From Pseudomonadales bacterium (GTDB lineage Bacteria > Pseudomonadota > Gammaproteobacteria > Pseudomonadales > Ketobacteraceae), in the NCBI GenBank assembly GCA_002708905.1, contig PAPM01000007.1:79996-143995 (forward strand): DNA of 64,000 nt. The letters run 5' to 3'. The notes below the pieces were generated by a model. The model worked only from the letters and a program-made list of their open reading frames with translations, was not told the DNA's origin and ran no database searches. Shown here in pieces: positions 17,339 through 28,045 of this stretch. A program made the translations under genes and the position numbers. Every line of letters begins with the position of its first letter. The stretch's first letter is position 1.

Positions 17339-19126
17339 TCAGCCGATGGACAACAAGGTAGCGCCAACTTTCACAGCGTCACCTTCTTTAACGGAAATGG
17401 CAGTAACGGTACCGGATTTGGCGGCACGCACTTCGGTTTCCATTTTCATCGCTTCCAGGATCACGATGACATCACCTTCCTGGACTTGCTGTCCGGCGGA
17501 CACGACCACTTTAAAGATGTTTCCGGCCAATGGCGCAGGTACGGGCTCCCCCGCTCCCACAGGTGCAGCTGCAGTCGGTGCCGCTGTTGCAGTCGCAGGC
17601 GCCACATTGGTGATGTCACCACCCTCAGCCACCTGAACCACGTAGGATTGGCCATTCACTGTAACGGTGTACACGCCACTGTCGCCACCAGCGGATGGAG
17701 CAGCTGCTGCAACAGGTGCCACTTCCGCCCCGGTAGGCGCCGGTTCGAAGGCATCAGGATTGCCACGGTTTTCCAGGAATTTGAGTCCGATCTGTGGGAA
17801 CAATGCATAGGTGAGCACGTCATCCACTTCTTCAGAGGCCAGCTTGATACCTTTTTCTGCTGCCAGCTTCTTCAGCTCGGCAGTCAGCTTATCCATTTCC
17901 GGCTCCAGCAAGTCTGCCGGGCGGCAGGTGATCGCTTCTTTTCCTTCCAATACCCGTGTCTGCAGCTCTTTATTAAACGGTGCAGGTGCGGCGCCGTATT
18001 CGCCTTTCAGGACACCGGCGGTTTCCTTGGAAATGCTCTTGTAGCGCTCACCAGTGAGCACGTTTAACACAGCCTGGGTGCCTACGATCTGGGAAGTTGG
18101 GGTCACCAGGGGAATAAAGCCCAGGTCTTCACGCACGCGGGGAATTTCCGCCAGCACCTCATCCAGCTTGTCGCCGGCGCCCTGCTCCTTGAGTTGGCTT
18201 TCCATATTGGTCAGCATCCCCCCGGGAACCTGAGCCACCAGGATACGGGAATCCACCCCTTTCAGCGCACCTTCGAACTTGGCGTACTTCTTCCGCACTT
18301 CGCGGAAATACGCTGCGATTTCTTCCAACAGGTGGATGTCGAGACCGGTATCACGTTCAGTGCCTTCCAGAATGGCCACAACGGCTTCTGTGGGGGAATG
18401 CCCGTAGGTCATACTCATGGACGAAATAGCAGTGTCCACGTTATCAATGCCCGCTTCCGCACACTTAAGTGCTGTGGCCGTGGACATACCCGTGGTGGCG
18501 TGACACTGCATGTGTACTGGAATGTCGAGGGTTTCCTTCAGACGGCTTACCAACTCAAAACCCACATAGGGCTTCAGCAGGCCTGCCATATCTTTGATAC
18601 ATACGGAATTGGCTCCCATATCCTGAATGGTCTTGGCCATATCCACCCACATATCAATGGTGTGGACCGGGCTCACCGTGTAGGAGATGGTGCCCTGGGC
18701 ATGTTTGCCCTGCTTTAGAACGGCCTTGATCGCTGTCTCCAGGTTGCGGGGATCGTTCATGGCATCAAATACCCGGAACACATCCACACCATTAACTGCA
18801 GCACGTTCAACAAACTTATTCACCACGTCATCAGCATAGTGGCGATAACCCAACAGGTTCTGGCCGCGCAACAGCATCTGCTGTGGCGTGTTGGGCATGG
18901 CCTTTTTCAATAATCGGATTCTTTCCCATGGATCTTCGCCCAGATAGCGAATACAGGAATCGAAGGTGGCGCCGCCCCAGGACTCAATAGACCAGAAGCC
19001 TACCTTATCCAGTTTTTCAGCAATGGGCAGCATGTCCTCAATGCGCATACGGGTCGCAAACAGGGACTGATGCGCGTCACGCAGGACAACATCGGTTATA
19101 CCTAAAGGTTTTTTTGCCTGACTCAT
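17339..19126 (-). CDS. oadA: Oxaloacetate decarboxylase, alpha subunit (carboxyltransferase + biotin carrier)
   Basis: Transfers CO2 from oxaloacetate to biotin. The 595-residue protein has an N-terminal HMG-CoA-lyase-like TIM barrel ([16 protein letters not shown] with metal/substrate residues, and [10 protein letters not shown]), a conserved carboxylase domain (about 300-450), a long Ala/Pro-rich linker and a C-terminal biotinyl domain with the target lysine in EAMKMETEV. Domain order is normal for OadA and close to the carboxyltransferase of pyruvate carboxylase. That alternative is ruled out by the flanking oadG and oadB genes. Confidence 0.96.
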   Translation of the reverse strand: MSQAKKPLGITDVVLRDAHQSLFATRMRIEDMLPIAEKLDKVGFWSIESWGGATFDSCIRYLGEDPWERIRLLKKAMPNTPQQMLLRGQNLLGYRHYADDVVNKFVERAAVNGVDVFRVFDAMNDPRNLETAIKAVLKQGKHAQGTISYTVSPVHTIDMWVDMAKTIQDMGANSVCIKDMAGLLKPYVGFELVSRLKETLDIPVHMQCHATTGMSTATALKCAEAGIDNVDTAISSMSMTYGHSPTEAVVAILEGTERDTGLDIHLLEEIAAYFREVRKKYAKFEGALKGVDSRILVAQVPGGMLTNMESQLKEQGAGDKLDEVLAEIPRVREDLGFIPLVTPTSQIVGTQAVLNVLTGERYKSISKETAGVLKGEYGAAPAPFNKELQTRVLEGKEAITCRPADLLEPEMDKLTAELKKLAAEKGIKLASEEVDDVLTYALFPQIGLKFLENRGNPDAFEPAPTGAEVAPVAAAAPSAGGDSGVYTVTVNGQSYVVQVAEGGDITNVAPATATAAPTAAAPVGAGEPVPAPLAGNIFKVVVSAGQQVQEGDVIVILEAMKMETEVRAAKSGTVTAISVKEGDAVKVGATLLSIG

Positions 19127-19172
19127 GGGAAATGGCCTTTTTGTGGTTTCTGCTTAACTCTGGATCGATTCG

Positions 19173-19418
19173 CTACTTGTGGCGCGAACGATGCCGGTGT
19201 ATGGCGGCTGCGATAACAGCCAACAACTGACCATCGTTTGCCTGGGAAGGCGGCTGGCCGGTTGCAGTGGGTGTTGAGGGAATTTGTGGTTCTGGCAGGA
19301 ATCTGGAAATCAGGGAGGACATGACACTGGTGGCAAACACCAGCAGCACCAGGAACACGAATACGGCTCCCATCCCTATCACCATCAGGTTGACACCTTC
19401 CCACAGCAAATTGCTCAT
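19173..19418 (-). CDS. oadG: Oxaloacetate decarboxylase, gamma subunit
   Basis: Small single-helix membrane subunit that assembles OadA with OadB. The 81-residue protein starts at the ATG at 19418, preceded by GAGGCG. It has one N-terminal membrane segment (VIGMGAVFVFLVLLVFATSV) and a Pro/Gln-rich linker, and ends in AAAIHRHRSRHK. The His-rich tail is typical of OadG and can bind zinc. First gene of oadGAB. The 290 bp upstream up to the tRNA terminator hold no supported gene. Confidence 0.93.
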   Translation of the reverse strand: MSNLLWEGVNLMVIGMGAVFVFLVLLVFATSVMSSLISRFLPEPQIPSTPTATGQPPSQANDGQLLAVIAAAIHRHRSRHK

Positions 19419-19708
19419 TTTATCGCCTCGTGTTTGGTTACACCTAACGTTGTGCTTAGGGTGGAGACACTCACGGAACCCCGAATGCACAAGCTGCGCA
19501 AATTTACCGTTTATGGTACCCCACCGCAACCTGAAGCAGGCAAAAACTCCCAGAAAAACCGCGCTTTTGCGCGGATCAGCCATTAAATTGGCCACCACAA
19601 AAACCGCCCAAAAAAAGACCAGAAAATCAATGGCAGCAGTGACTGGGACGGCAGCAATCGTGACCCGATGGTCTACTCACTTTACAGGCAAAATCGGGAA
19701 TCCGGAAA

Positions 19709-19740
19709 CAAAAAAGCCCCGTCATTTCTGACGAGGCTTT
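19709..19740 (-). terminator. Terminator downstream of tRNA-Arg(ACG)
   Basis: AAGCC-CC-GTCA and TGAC-GA-GGCTT form a stem with one internal 2x2 mismatch, and an A-tract on the plus strand gives the T-run for leftward transcription. It should end the tRNA transcript. Confidence 0.75.
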
Positions 19741-19745
19741 CAATA

Positions 19746-19822
19746 TGGCGCGCCCGGCACGATTCGAACGTGCGACCGCCTGGTTCGTAGCCAGGTACTC
19801 TATCCAGCTGAGCTACGGGCGC
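19746..19822 (-). tRNA. tRNA-Arg (anticodon ACG)
   Basis: 77-nt cloverleaf with encoded CCA. The acceptor GCGCCCG pairs with CGGGCGC. The anticodon stem CCTGG/CCAGG encloses CTACGAA with anticodon ACG (wobble A, expected to be edited to inosine). Located downstream of tRNA-Ser(GCT) and csrA on the same strand, the usual gammaproteobacterial order. Confidence 0.97.
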
Positions 19823-19969
19823 GTGGGTGATGCATTCTACGTAATCAGGCTTTCATGTCAATTAAAAAGATAATTTTTTAATCAGCTTTTCGACTAACTT
19901 TCAAGCCGTTACGTTACACATCTTTCTGGGGCCTGGAGGATGGATGCTACACCCATCAGCCCTGGAAAA

Positions 19970-20061
19970 TGGCGGAGAAGGAGGGATTCGAACCCTCGAT
20001 ACGGGATAAACCGTATACTCCCTTAGCAGGGGAGCGCCTTCAGCCTCTCGGCCACCTCTCC
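19970..20061 (-). tRNA. tRNA-Ser (anticodon GCT)
   Basis: 92-nt class II tRNA with encoded CCA. The acceptor GGAGAGG pairs with CTTCTCC, the anticodon stem CTCCC/GGGAG encloses CTGCTAA with anticodon GCT, and the long variable arm (around ATACGG/CCGTAT) is characteristic of serine tRNAs. It lies between csrA and tRNA-Arg. Confidence 0.97.
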
Positions 20062-20154
20062 AAAATAGTGCGCGAGATGATACTCGTCTTTTTCCAAAAT
20101 TCCTAGCCCAAATTGCTGATTTTGATAGATTTAATTATCAACATCAGCAAAAGC

Positions 20155-20184
20155 AAAAAAAGCGATGTCAAGCATCGCTTTTTT
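20155..20184 (-). terminator. csrA terminator
   Basis: AAAAAAGCGATG-(loop)-CATCGCTTTTTT forms a 12-bp stem with a T-run. It starts 17 bp beyond the csrA stop codon. Confidence 0.92.
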
Positions 20185-20200
20185 CAAGACGATCAAACGA

Positions 20201-20386
20201 TTACATATCGTGATCAGGTGTCTTCTCGCGCTGGATGCGCTGATAGATTTCCTCGCGGTGAACCGCAACCTCTTTTGGCGCGTTCACGCCGATTCGCACT
20301 TGATTACCCTTAACACCCAATACGGTCACAGTGACTTCATCACCGATCATTAAGGTTTCGCCCACTCGGCGAGTCAAAATAAGCAT
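20201..20386 (-). CDS. csrA: Carbon storage regulator CsrA/RsmA
   Basis: Small dimeric RNA-binding protein that blocks translation by binding GGA motifs in mRNA leaders. At 61 residues it has the canonical sequence: [18 protein letters not shown], the RNA-binding L4 and R44-region ([18 protein letters not shown]). It lies between lysC and tRNA-Ser, as in most gammaproteobacteria. Its likely antagonists, two GGA-rich small RNAs, lie at 36.0-36.7 kb in this same window. Confidence 0.98.
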   Translation of the reverse strand: MLILTRRVGETLMIGDEVTVTVLGVKGNQVRIGVNAPKEVAVHREEIYQRIQREKTPDHDM

Positions 20387-20539
20387 GTCCTTCTCCTATA
20401 AATACTGCTCCCAAGACAACCTCAGATGCTTAACCGTGGCTATCTCAATCTCTGCATACCATAAACCTAATCTAATTATTGACCAGGATTTCAATTTTGG
20501 TAGAGCAGCGGATGGATTTATTTGGATTGATGGTCAAAG

Positions 20540-21775
20540 TTAACTGGCTTCGTGTGGATCTTTATCCAGGTCGAAACCATTGTGAAGCGCCCGAACAGCC
20601 AGCTCCAGATACTTCTCCGCAATCACCACCGATATCTTGATTTCCGAAGTGGAGATCATCTGGATATTGATGGATTCCTCAGCCAGCACCTTGAACATTT
20701 TGCTCGCCACGCCAGCATGAGAACGCATTCCCACGCCGACCATGGACACCTTGGCAACGGAAGCGTCAGACTGCACTTCCTTGGCCCCAATCTCTGAAGC
20801 AATATTCCTCAGCACATTGGTGGCTTTTTCCATTTCATTTTTGTGGACGGTGAAGGTGAAATCCGTGGTGTTATCCGCACCCACGTTTTGCACGATCATA
20901 TCCACTTCAATATTGGCGTCTCCCACCGGGCCCAGAATTTTATAGGCCGCACCCGGGATATCCGGAACACCACGCACGATGATTTTAGCTTCGTCACGGT
21001 TAAACGCGATTCCCGAGATAACTGGTTGTTCCATGGGATCCTCTTGATCTACAGTAATTAGCGTTCCGGGGCCATCTTCAAAACTGGACAGCACTCGGAG
21101 TGGTACATTGTATTTGCCGGCAAACTCAACTGATCGAATTTGCAGCACCTTTGAACCCTGACTGGCCATTTCCAGCATTTCTTCAAAGGTAATCTGATGC
21201 AGACGGCGGGCGTTACTCACCACCCTGGGATCCGTTGTGTAAACGCCATCCACATCCGTATAAATCTGGCACTCATCCGCCTTCAACGCCGCAGCCAGTG
21301 CCACTCCGGTGGTATCAGAACCACCGCGCCCTAGGGTGGTGATATTGCCTTCATCGTCTACGCCCTGGAAGCCGGCAACCACCACAATACGCCCCTTGGA
21401 GAGATCGGACCGGATACGTTCTGCATCGATTTCCTGGATACGGGCCTTGCCATGGGCATCATCGGTTAATATGCGCACCTGGCCACCGGTATAAGAGCGG
21501 GCCTCATAGCCATCACTCTGCAATGCCATGCTCAATAGCGCGATGGTCACCTGCTCACCCGTGGTGACCAACACATCCAATTCCCGGGCAGACGGCTTTT
21601 CCGTCATCTCATGGGCCAATGCCAGTAAGCGGTTGGTCTCGCCGCTCATGGCAGAAACCACCACCACCACGTCATGGCCTTCATCGCGGAATCGCTCAAC
21701 GCGCTTGGCGACATTTCGAATGCGATCAATGGTACCCACTGAAGTACCACCGTATTTTTGAACAATTAATGCCAT
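20540..21775 (-). CDS. lysC: Aspartate kinase
   Basis: Phosphorylates aspartate, the first step toward lysine, threonine and methionine. The 411-residue protein starts at the ATG at 21775 ([14 protein letters not shown]); an in-frame upstream extension lacks family similarity. KYGGTS at 7-12, [11 protein letters not shown] and the C-terminal pair of ACT domains (about 265-400, VDMIVQN and [11 protein letters not shown]) are visible, so it should be feedback-regulated. No lysine riboswitch-like leader is apparent in the 150 bp before it. Confidence 0.96.
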   Translation of the reverse strand: MALIVQKYGGTSVGTIDRIRNVAKRVERFRDEGHDVVVVVSAMSGETNRLLALAHEMTEKPSARELDVLVTTGEQVTIALLSMALQSDGYEARSYTGGQVRILTDDAHGKARIQEIDAERIRSDLSKGRIVVVAGFQGVDDEGNITTLGRGGSDTTGVALAAALKADECQIYTDVDGVYTTDPRVVSNARRLHQITFEEMLEMASQGSKVLQIRSVEFAGKYNVPLRVLSSFEDGPGTLITVDQEDPMEQPVISGIAFNRDEAKIIVRGVPDIPGAAYKILGPVGDANIEVDMIVQNVGADNTTDFTFTVHKNEMEKATNVLRNIASEIGAKEVQSDASVAKVSMVGVGMRSHAGVASKMFKVLAEESINIQMISTSEIKISVVIAEKYLELAVRALHNGFDLDKDPHEAS

Positions 21776-21927
21776 TGCAATAAATCTTAGAAAGGATTGA
21801 AGGTTAGAACATCCAGACCGGGCTGGCGGGCTCAAAAGATACCTGTTCCTGCTCGGAAACTAAAGGCCCGTATTGTATACCTTTTGTTGTAAGACAAAAG
21901 CACCTACAGGCCAAAAATCGTTCAATT

Positions 21928-24525
21928 TTAGAGCTTATCCGTCAGCCAGGCTTCTACTGACCCAATGGCGGCTGCAAGATTGGCCACATCAGGGCCACCA
22001 GCCATCGCCATGTCAGGCCGGCCACCGCCTTTCCCACCTACCTGCTGCGCCACATGGTTCACCAGATCGCCCGCTTTCACCTTGCCGGTAAGGTCTTTGG
22101 TTACCCCAGCCACCAGACTGGCTTTGTCGCCCCCGGCACCCAGCACGACAATGCCGCTGCCCATTTTGTCCTTCAGCTTGTCCACCATGTCACGCAGGGA
22201 TTTACCGTCCACCCCTTCCACAACAGCGCTAAGCACTTTAACGCCGGCAACGTCCTTGGCCTGACCCAGCAGATCATCTCCGGCGCTGCTGGCCAGTTTG
22301 GCTTTTTGCTTCTCCAGCTCCTTCTCAAGCGTCTTCACCCGCTCCAGCATCTGCTGGACTTTTTCCAGGCTGGTGTCACGGGAGCCTTTCACCAATGCCC
22401 CGATACCGGCAAGAGTCTGTTCCGACTCATCCACCCAATTCAGGGCGCCTTCACCGGTTACCGCTTCGATACGTCGCACCCCGGCCGCGACGCCACCTTC
22501 TGAGATGATGCGGAACAGGCCGATATCACCGGTGCGGCTCGCATGAGTACCACCACAGAGTTCAATGGAGAAGTTGTCCTGCCCCATGGACAGCACCCGC
22601 ACTTCATCGTCGTACTTTTCACCAAACAGCGCCATGGCACCTTTTGACTTGGCCTCGTCGATGTTCATCAGCTCAGTGGTGACCTCGGTGTTGGCGCGGA
22701 TCTGCGCGTTCACTAAACGCTCCACTTCTTTAATCTCTTTTGGCTTCATAGCCTCCAGATGAGCAAAGTCGAAACGCAGGCGGTCGGCCGTTACCTGAGA
22801 GCCTTTCTGCTGCACATGCTCCCCCAGCACCTTACGCAACGCAGCATGCATCAGGTGAGTGGCAGAATGATTCAGGCGAATGGCCTGGCGACGGCTGTTA
22901 TCAATCTCGGTGGTGACCTTGTCACCCACTTTCAGCTCACCACTGGTCACAACGCCATGATGCAAATGGGCGCCACGCTCTTTGGTGGTATCGGTGACTT
23001 CAAAGTGAGCACCATCAGCACGGATGAAACCCACATCCCCTACCTGGCCGCCGGATTCGGCATAAAAAGGAGTGCTATCCAACACAATGATGGCCTGCTG
23101 GCCTTCAGCAACAGACTGCACCGCCTGTCCTTCCACAAACAATTCGGTGACGGTGGATTCACTGACGGCTTGATCATAACCGCAGAATTCACTGGCGGAG
23201 GAAACGTCCAACCCGTCGTGGTAATTGGCTTTAAATTTACCCGCTTCCTTGGAACGCTTTTTCTGCTCTTCCATTTCTTTTTCGAAGCCTGACTCATCAA
23301 TGGTGAGGTCACGCTCCCGGGCGATATCGGCGGTCAAGTCCGCCGGGAAACCATAGGTATCGTAGAGCTTAAACACTACATCACCGGGAATTTCTTTACC
23401 TTTCAGTTCAGCCAGATCCTGTTCCAGAATCCGTAGCCCCTGCTCAAGGGTCTTGGCGAATTGCTCTTCTTCCAGGCGCAGCACTTTTTCTACCTGCGGC
23501 TGAGCCTTAGTCAACTCCGGATAAGCTTCCCCCATCTCGGCCACCAGGGGCGCTACCAGCTTGTGGAAGAACAGATCCTTCATGCCCAGCTGGTTACCAT
23601 GGCGAATGGCACGGCGCAGGATACGGCGCAGCACATAACCCCGACCTTCGTTGGATGGTAAGACACCATCAGTAATCAGGAAGGAACACGAACGAATGTG
23701 ATCTGCAATAACCCGCAAGGACTTGTTATCAAAATCGGTAGTACCCACCACTTCGGCTACTGCCTTCAACAGGTTGGCAAACAGATCGATCTCATAGTTA
23801 CTGTGCACACCCTGCATCACCGCAGCAATACGCTCGAGCCCCATACCGGTATCCACTGAAGGCTTGGGCAGAGGTTCCAGAGTACCGTCAGGCTGGCGAT
23901 CATACTGCATGAACACCAAATTCCAGATCTCAATATAACGGTCGCCATCTTCTTCAGGGCTACCAGGAGGCCCACCCCAGACATCTGCACCGTGATCGTA
24001 GAAAATTTCCGTACAGGGACCACAGGGGCCGGTGTCCCCCATCTGCCAGAAATTGCTGTCCTCGCCCAACCGTGAGAAACGCTCCGGGTCGACGCCCATT
24101 TCCTTGAGCCAGATGTCTTCTGCTTCCTGGTCTTCGTGATAGACCGTCACCCACAGCTTTTCCTTGGGCAAGCCCAGGGTTTCGGTGAGGAATTGCCATG
24201 CGAAACGGATGGCATCCTGTTTGAAATAATCGCCAAAGCTGAAATTGCCCAGCATCTCGAAGAAAGTGTGATGGCGCGCGGTATAACCCACATTCTCCAG
24301 GTCGTTATGCTTGCCCCCGGCACGCACACAGCGCTGGGAGGAAGTGGCCCGGCTGTAATTGCGCAGGTCACGCCCCAAAAATACGTCCTTAAACTGAACC
24401 ATACCGGCGTTGGTGAACAGCAAGGTTGGGTCATTACCCGGCACCAGCGAACTGCTGGCCACCACTTCATGACCCTGGGACCGGAAATAATCGAGGAATG
24501 CTTTACGTATCTCTGAGGTTTTCAT
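21928..24525 (-). CDS. alaS: Alanine-tRNA ligase
   Basis: Charges tRNA-Ala and edits mischarged Ser and Gly. The 865-residue protein has the class II catalytic domain at the N-terminus ([40 protein letters not shown]). The editing domain carries the zinc motif pieces [13 protein letters not shown] and [11 protein letters not shown], and a C-terminal DHHA1 domain holds [15 protein letters not shown]. Full length for the family. Sits between recX and lysC in the usual order. Confidence 0.98.
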   Translation of the reverse strand: MKTSEIRKAFLDYFRSQGHEVVASSSLVPGNDPTLLFTNAGMVQFKDVFLGRDLRNYSRATSSQRCVRAGGKHNDLENVGYTARHHTFFEMLGNFSFGDYFKQDAIRFAWQFLTETLGLPKEKLWVTVYHEDQEAEDIWLKEMGVDPERFSRLGEDSNFWQMGDTGPCGPCTEIFYDHGADVWGGPPGSPEEDGDRYIEIWNLVFMQYDRQPDGTLEPLPKPSVDTGMGLERIAAVMQGVHSNYEIDLFANLLKAVAEVVGTTDFDNKSLRVIADHIRSCSFLITDGVLPSNEGRGYVLRRILRRAIRHGNQLGMKDLFFHKLVAPLVAEMGEAYPELTKAQPQVEKVLRLEEEQFAKTLEQGLRILEQDLAELKGKEIPGDVVFKLYDTYGFPADLTADIARERDLTIDESGFEKEMEEQKKRSKEAGKFKANYHDGLDVSSASEFCGYDQAVSESTVTELFVEGQAVQSVAEGQQAIIVLDSTPFYAESGGQVGDVGFIRADGAHFEVTDTTKERGAHLHHGVVTSGELKVGDKVTTEIDNSRRQAIRLNHSATHLMHAALRKVLGEHVQQKGSQVTADRLRFDFAHLEAMKPKEIKEVERLVNAQIRANTEVTTELMNIDEAKSKGAMALFGEKYDDEVRVLSMGQDNFSIELCGGTHASRTGDIGLFRIISEGGVAAGVRRIEAVTGEGALNWVDESEQTLAGIGALVKGSRDTSLEKVQQMLERVKTLEKELEKQKAKLASSAGDDLLGQAKDVAGVKVLSAVVEGVDGKSLRDMVDKLKDKMGSGIVVLGAGGDKASLVAGVTKDLTGKVKAGDLVNHVAQQVGGKGGGRPDMAMAGGPDVANLAAAIGSVEAWLTDKL

Positions 24526-24653
24526 AGCTGTGGCTATCTGAACTCGCTTTGGTCAATTTAGGGGAGACTAGCCGCTGAATCCGGTAATCTGCAAGGGGCG
24601 CAGTTTACCATCTATTACGGTGATTGCATCTAGGCGGGCTGCTAATGATACCT

Positions 24654-25106
24654 TCAGGGGTCTTCAGGGTCAAAATCAAGGGCATAGCGGATCTGGTCCA
24701 GGGAGAACCCCCGATATTGCAGAAAGCGCATCTGCTTGGCGCGGACCTTCATGTCAGTGGCATGGTGAGTACCAAAACGGCGCTGGTAGGTGGCCAGGGC
24801 CTGCTCGAACCAGTCCACCGCATTGGCGTCCATAGCCTGCTGTATCAGGCTTGGCTCTATCCCTTTCTGTTTGAGTTCCGCCTGAATACGAATAGGGCCA
24901 TGTCCCTGGTTGACCCGCCCCCGAACCAAACCATTGGCAAAGCGTTCATCGCTCTGCAGGCCCTGCTCTGCCAAGCCAAGCAACACCTGCTCCACCTGTT
25001 CTGAATCAAAGGTGGCCCCCAGCTTGGTCTGCAGTTCACGCACGCTGTATTCACGCCGGGCTAATAGCTGAATGGCTTTTTCCCGAATAGCCTGTTCCAT
25101 CTCCAT
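24654..25106 (-). CDS. recX: RecA regulator RecX
   Basis: Binds RecA filaments and limits their activity. The 150-residue protein has the RecX three-helix repeats (AIQLLARREYSVRELQTKL, then FANGLVRGRVNQGHGPIRIQ with the conserved G-P-I/R stretch) and a typical C-terminal QMRFLQYRGFSLDQIRYAL. Unusually, recA is not adjacent: it lies about 6 kb away at 31.1 kb. An ATG 6 bp further in is an alternative start. The upstream phasin-like gene ends 9 bp before it. Confidence 0.93.
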   Translation of the reverse strand: MEMEQAIREKAIQLLARREYSVRELQTKLGATFDSEQVEQVLLGLAEQGLQSDERFANGLVRGRVNQGHGPIRIQAELKQKGIEPSLIQQAMDANAVDWFEQALATYQRRFGTHHATDMKVRAKQMRFLQYRGFSLDQIRYALDFDPEDP

Positions 25107-25115
25107 GGTCGGGTC

Positions 25116-25820
25116 TCAGCTCACCGCTTCGGCCGCCAAACGCTGCACTAAAAGCTCCAGCCGCTTCATGGCCTCTTCGGATTTCATTCCCTTTAACAGC
25201 CGTCGCGCATCAAATTCCGCCTGTTCTTTCAGCTTGGTTTTAGGTGGGCGACGTCCTTTTACATCACCGCTTTCCACCTGACGGGTGAGCGCCCTGACCT
25301 CCAATTGCTGCTGCGGAGTCAAATCCAAATCACGCAAGCGATCCGAGGTTACCCTAAGTCGATGCTTGAGTGCTTCCGTCAACGACGGTACCTCATCTGA
25401 GGAAGCCATTTTGCTGTCCCCTGGCTTTTTGGCGGGAGTCTTCAAAACCGGTTTCTGGGGAGCTTTGGATTTTGCGACAGGACGGGGCTGGTGAATTTTG
25501 CGGGGAAGAGGTTTCTCGACCGGCGTTTTACTTCGGTTTAGTGCCTGCTCCCCTTCCTCAACCAACTCATCGAACACCCTTTGCGATTCTTCCAGTACCA
25601 GATTCAGGGTTCCGGTCCCCAGTACACTAATGCGTCCAACCACCGTATCCGCCCCGCCGTAGGCTTCACCCAATTCCGTAATCTGGCGGTACAGTTTGGT
25701 TCTTTCCGAGTCGAGGATGCTGGCCAATCCCACTCCGGCCAAGCCTATTTTACGTAAATTGATTTTCATTTTTTCAGCAAAAGACAGGTCTTCCGATACC
25801 ATGTCAGCTAACTTTCCCAT
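25116..25820 (-). CDS. Phasin-like, Lys/Pro-rich protein upstream of recX
   Basis: 234 residues, not firmly recognised. The N-terminal about 95 residues are helical with a phasin-like look (INLRKIGLAGVGLASILDSE, then VFDELVEEGEQAL, resembling PHA granule-associated PhaI/PhaF). Residues about 96-140 form a disordered Lys/Pro-rich linker. A second charged helical part (VTSDRLRDLDLTPQQQLEV, RRLLKGMKSEEAMKRLELLV) follows. It could coat PHA granules or bind DNA as PhaF does. No PHA genes are nearby, and it ends 9 bp before recX, suggesting cotranscription. Confidence 0.7.
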   Translation of the reverse strand: MGKLADMVSEDLSFAEKMKINLRKIGLAGVGLASILDSERTKLYRQITELGEAYGGADTVVGRISVLGTGTLNLVLEESQRVFDELVEEGEQALNRSKTPVEKPLPRKIHQPRPVAKSKAPQKPVLKTPAKKPGDSKMASSDEVPSLTEALKHRLRVTSDRLRDLDLTPQQQLEVRALTRQVESGDVKGRRPPKTKLKEQAEFDARRLLKGMKSEEAMKRLELLVQRLAAEAVS

Positions 25821-25917
25821 TTTGGATTCCTGTTATGGTGTTCATTTGAATCTGATGCGAACTGGTGCGATGCGAACCTAGGCGTAACAAAGTTATGCTA
25901 CACAAATTTGATAGAAA

Positions 25918-25944
25918 TGAAAAAGCCCCGTGACGGGGCTTTTC
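25918..25944 (-). terminator. Terminator downstream of coiled-coil gene
   Basis: GAAAAAGCCCCGTGACGGGGCTTTTC: a GC-rich stem with A/T tracts on both sides, just beyond the stop codon at 25966. Confidence 0.9.
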
Positions 25945-25965
25945 AGATGCCGGTGACGAGCAGCC

Positions 25966-26271
25966 TCAGTCTTTATCTTTTTCCTTCTCAATAAATTCCG
26001 ACTTTGCAGACAGGAAACCCAGTTTCAGGGAGTCCCACGCCAACTCCAAACCTTCCTTGATATCCTCCCAGGCTTCCTCAGCATGGTCCTCCACCCGATC
26101 AAACTTTTCTTTGAAGTCCGCTCGCTTTACTTTCAGATCAGACAGGGTTTTGTCGAGCTTTTCCTTATACTCACCCTGTACCTGATCCATTTTGGTTTCC
26201 AGGCGCTCCATGTCCTGTTCCCACTCCGCCAACTGGTTTTTCAATTTCTCAATGTACTCATGCTTGCTCAT
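25966..26271 (-). CDS. Coiled-coil stress-type protein (sll1863-like)
   Basis: 101-residue, highly charged protein starting at the ATG at 26271 (MSKHEYIEKLKNQLAEWEQD). Residues about 5-75 are heptad-rich coiled coil (EYKEKLDKTLSDLKVKRADF), followed by a Trp-containing amphipathic stretch (AEEAWEDIKEGLELAWDSLK) and an acidic end. It resembles proteins annotated as the sll1863 stress-response family. Function is unknown. It stands alone between terminators. Confidence 0.8.
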   Translation of the reverse strand: MSKHEYIEKLKNQLAEWEQDMERLETKMDQVQGEYKEKLDKTLSDLKVKRADFKEKFDRVEDHAEEAWEDIKEGLELAWDSLKLGFLSAKSEFIEKEKDKD

Positions 26272-26380
26272 GGTTTTCCCTCCCAATAGTTATGCTTCCG
26301 ACTGTGGCAGATGCCCGGTCCCACCATATTGATACATATCAAGCATCCATTTCAATTCGGCGACAGCAAATGACCATTCA

Positions 26381-27841
26381 TCAAGCAGCCGGATTGGAGA
26401 ACGTCATTACCCCGTCGTCCACTTCACCAAAACGCAACATAGCCATGTCCATGGCGTAATTCTGGTGCAGCTTCCAGGGGGCCTTGTTGCCCTGTTTCGG
26501 CAATTTGGGCAAAGCCCGCTTAACATAACCGGACTGCATATCCAGGAACGGCAATTCTTCCACCCCCCTTTCAGTGAGGCGCGGAGTGACCTGTTGCATG
26601 CCTTTTTTATCCATCAACTTAAGTAATCGGCACAAGTACTCCAGGGTGATATCTGCCTTCAGTGTCCAGCTGGCATTGGTGTATCCGAACACCATGGCAA
26701 AGTTCGGCACATCGCGGAACATAACGCCCTTGTAGTTCATGGTCTCGGACATATCCAGCGGCTTCCCGTCCAATTCCACCGCCATTCCCCCCAGCAACTG
26801 AAGATCCAATCCGGTGGCGGTGATGATGATGTCCGCTTCCAGCTCCTGGCCGGATTTCAACAAAATGCCTTTTTCCGTGAAGGTATCAATGTGATCTGTC
26901 ACCACTGACGCCTTGCCTTGGCGAATGGCTTTGAACAAATCGCCGTTAGGCACAGCGCACAGACGCTCGTCCCAGGGATTGTACTTGGGCGAAAAGTGCT
27001 TCATGTCGAAGTTCTCACCCACCTGACGTCGAACCTGGGCCAGCAACAGGCGGCGGATCGCTTTCGGTTTGGAGCGAGCCAATTTATAGAAGAACATCTG
27101 GAAGCCCACATTGCGGGTACGCGCCATTCGATAAACCAGTTTTGCCGGCAGATACTTCCGTAGTTTGTTGGACATTTTGTCCCGCAACGGCACCGTCGCA
27201 ACGTAGGACGGTGAGCGCTGCAGCATGGTAATGTGGGCTGTTTTATCCGCCATTGCCGGTATCAGCGTCACCGCCGTCGCACCACTGCCGATAACCACGA
27301 CTTTTTTGCCGGAATAATCCAAGTCTTCAGGCCAATGTTGCGGATGGATAATCTCACCTTTAAATTGATCCCGTCCGGGAAATTCCGGGGTAAAGCCGGC
27401 TTCGTAATTGTAATAACCGGTGCAACCTAGCAGGAAACGGCTCTCAATCTGAAACACTTCTCCGGTGTCGACTTTCTGTACATCCACCGTCCAGCGCACA
27501 CGGTCGGTACACCAGGAAGCCTTGAGCGACTTGTGGCCAAATCGAACCCGCTTTTCCACGCCATATTCACGTGCCGTCTCCTGGATATAGGCACGTATGT
27601 CCGGGCCATCGGCAATGGCCTTGGGATTGGTCCAGGGTTTGAAATTGTACCCCAGCGTGTACATATCGGAGTCGGAGCGGATGCCGGGATAGCGGAATAA
27701 ATCCCAGGTGCCGCCAATGGCCTGGCGGCCTTCCAGTATGGCAAAACTCTTGTTCGGCACCTGCTTCTTCAAGTGACAGGCAGCCCCTATACCGGATAGC
27801 CCTGCACCGATGATCAACACATCAACGAATTCTGTAGTCAT
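26381..27841 (-). CDS. EthA-like flavin monooxygenase (Baeyer-Villiger type)
   Basis: FAD- and NADPH-dependent enzyme that likely inserts oxygen next to a ketone. The 486-residue protein has an FAD Rossmann motif at 11-17 (GAGLSGIG), and the Baeyer-Villiger fingerprint FxGxxxHxxxWP at 160-171 (FKGEIIHPQHWP). It also has a second dinucleotide motif at 185-190 (GSGATA) and ATGLD near 345. The GFTPEFPG stretch before the fingerprint resembles EthA of mycobacteria. The substrate is not evident. A large inverted repeat lies 50 bp upstream and may bind its regulator. Confidence 0.88.
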   Translation of the reverse strand: MTTEFVDVLIIGAGLSGIGAACHLKKQVPNKSFAILEGRQAIGGTWDLFRYPGIRSDSDMYTLGYNFKPWTNPKAIADGPDIRAYIQETAREYGVEKRVRFGHKSLKASWCTDRVRWTVDVQKVDTGEVFQIESRFLLGCTGYYNYEAGFTPEFPGRDQFKGEIIHPQHWPEDLDYSGKKVVVIGSGATAVTLIPAMADKTAHITMLQRSPSYVATVPLRDKMSNKLRKYLPAKLVYRMARTRNVGFQMFFYKLARSKPKAIRRLLLAQVRRQVGENFDMKHFSPKYNPWDERLCAVPNGDLFKAIRQGKASVVTDHIDTFTEKGILLKSGQELEADIIITATGLDLQLLGGMAVELDGKPLDMSETMNYKGVMFRDVPNFAMVFGYTNASWTLKADITLEYLCRLLKLMDKKGMQQVTPRLTERGVEELPFLDMQSGYVKRALPKLPKQGNKAPWKLHQNYAMDMAMLRFGEVDDGVMTFSNPAA

Positions 27842-27890
27842 ACCAATCTCTCAAATACCTGTCTTTTTTAAAATCAGTCTTTTTGTCGTG

Positions 27891-27964
27891 TAGTTTTATA
27901 GTTTAGCTGGGTCGCAGCCCATTAATACAGCAATTTAAACCACTCAGCTTAAACTATAGAACTA
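27891..27964. promoter_or_regulatory. Long spaced inverted repeat upstream of the monooxygenase
   Basis: Arm 1 TAGTTTTATAGTTTAGCTG (27891-27909) and arm 2 CAGCTTAAACTATAGAACTA (27945-27964) are near-perfect complements, apart by 35 bp. Each arm contains repeated ATAGTT/AACTAT units. The element starts 50 bp before the monooxygenase start and is about 160 bp from hsp20. Spaced palindromes of this kind often bind TetR- or LysR-type dimers, possibly forming a loop. No regulator gene is adjacent. Confidence 0.55.
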
Positions 27965-28045
27965 TAAAGCGCCAAGCCTGTCAGTGACCGCACGGACACG
28001 CCCCCAAGCATTTCAGCCAAGCCCCGATATCGGCGAATTTCTATT

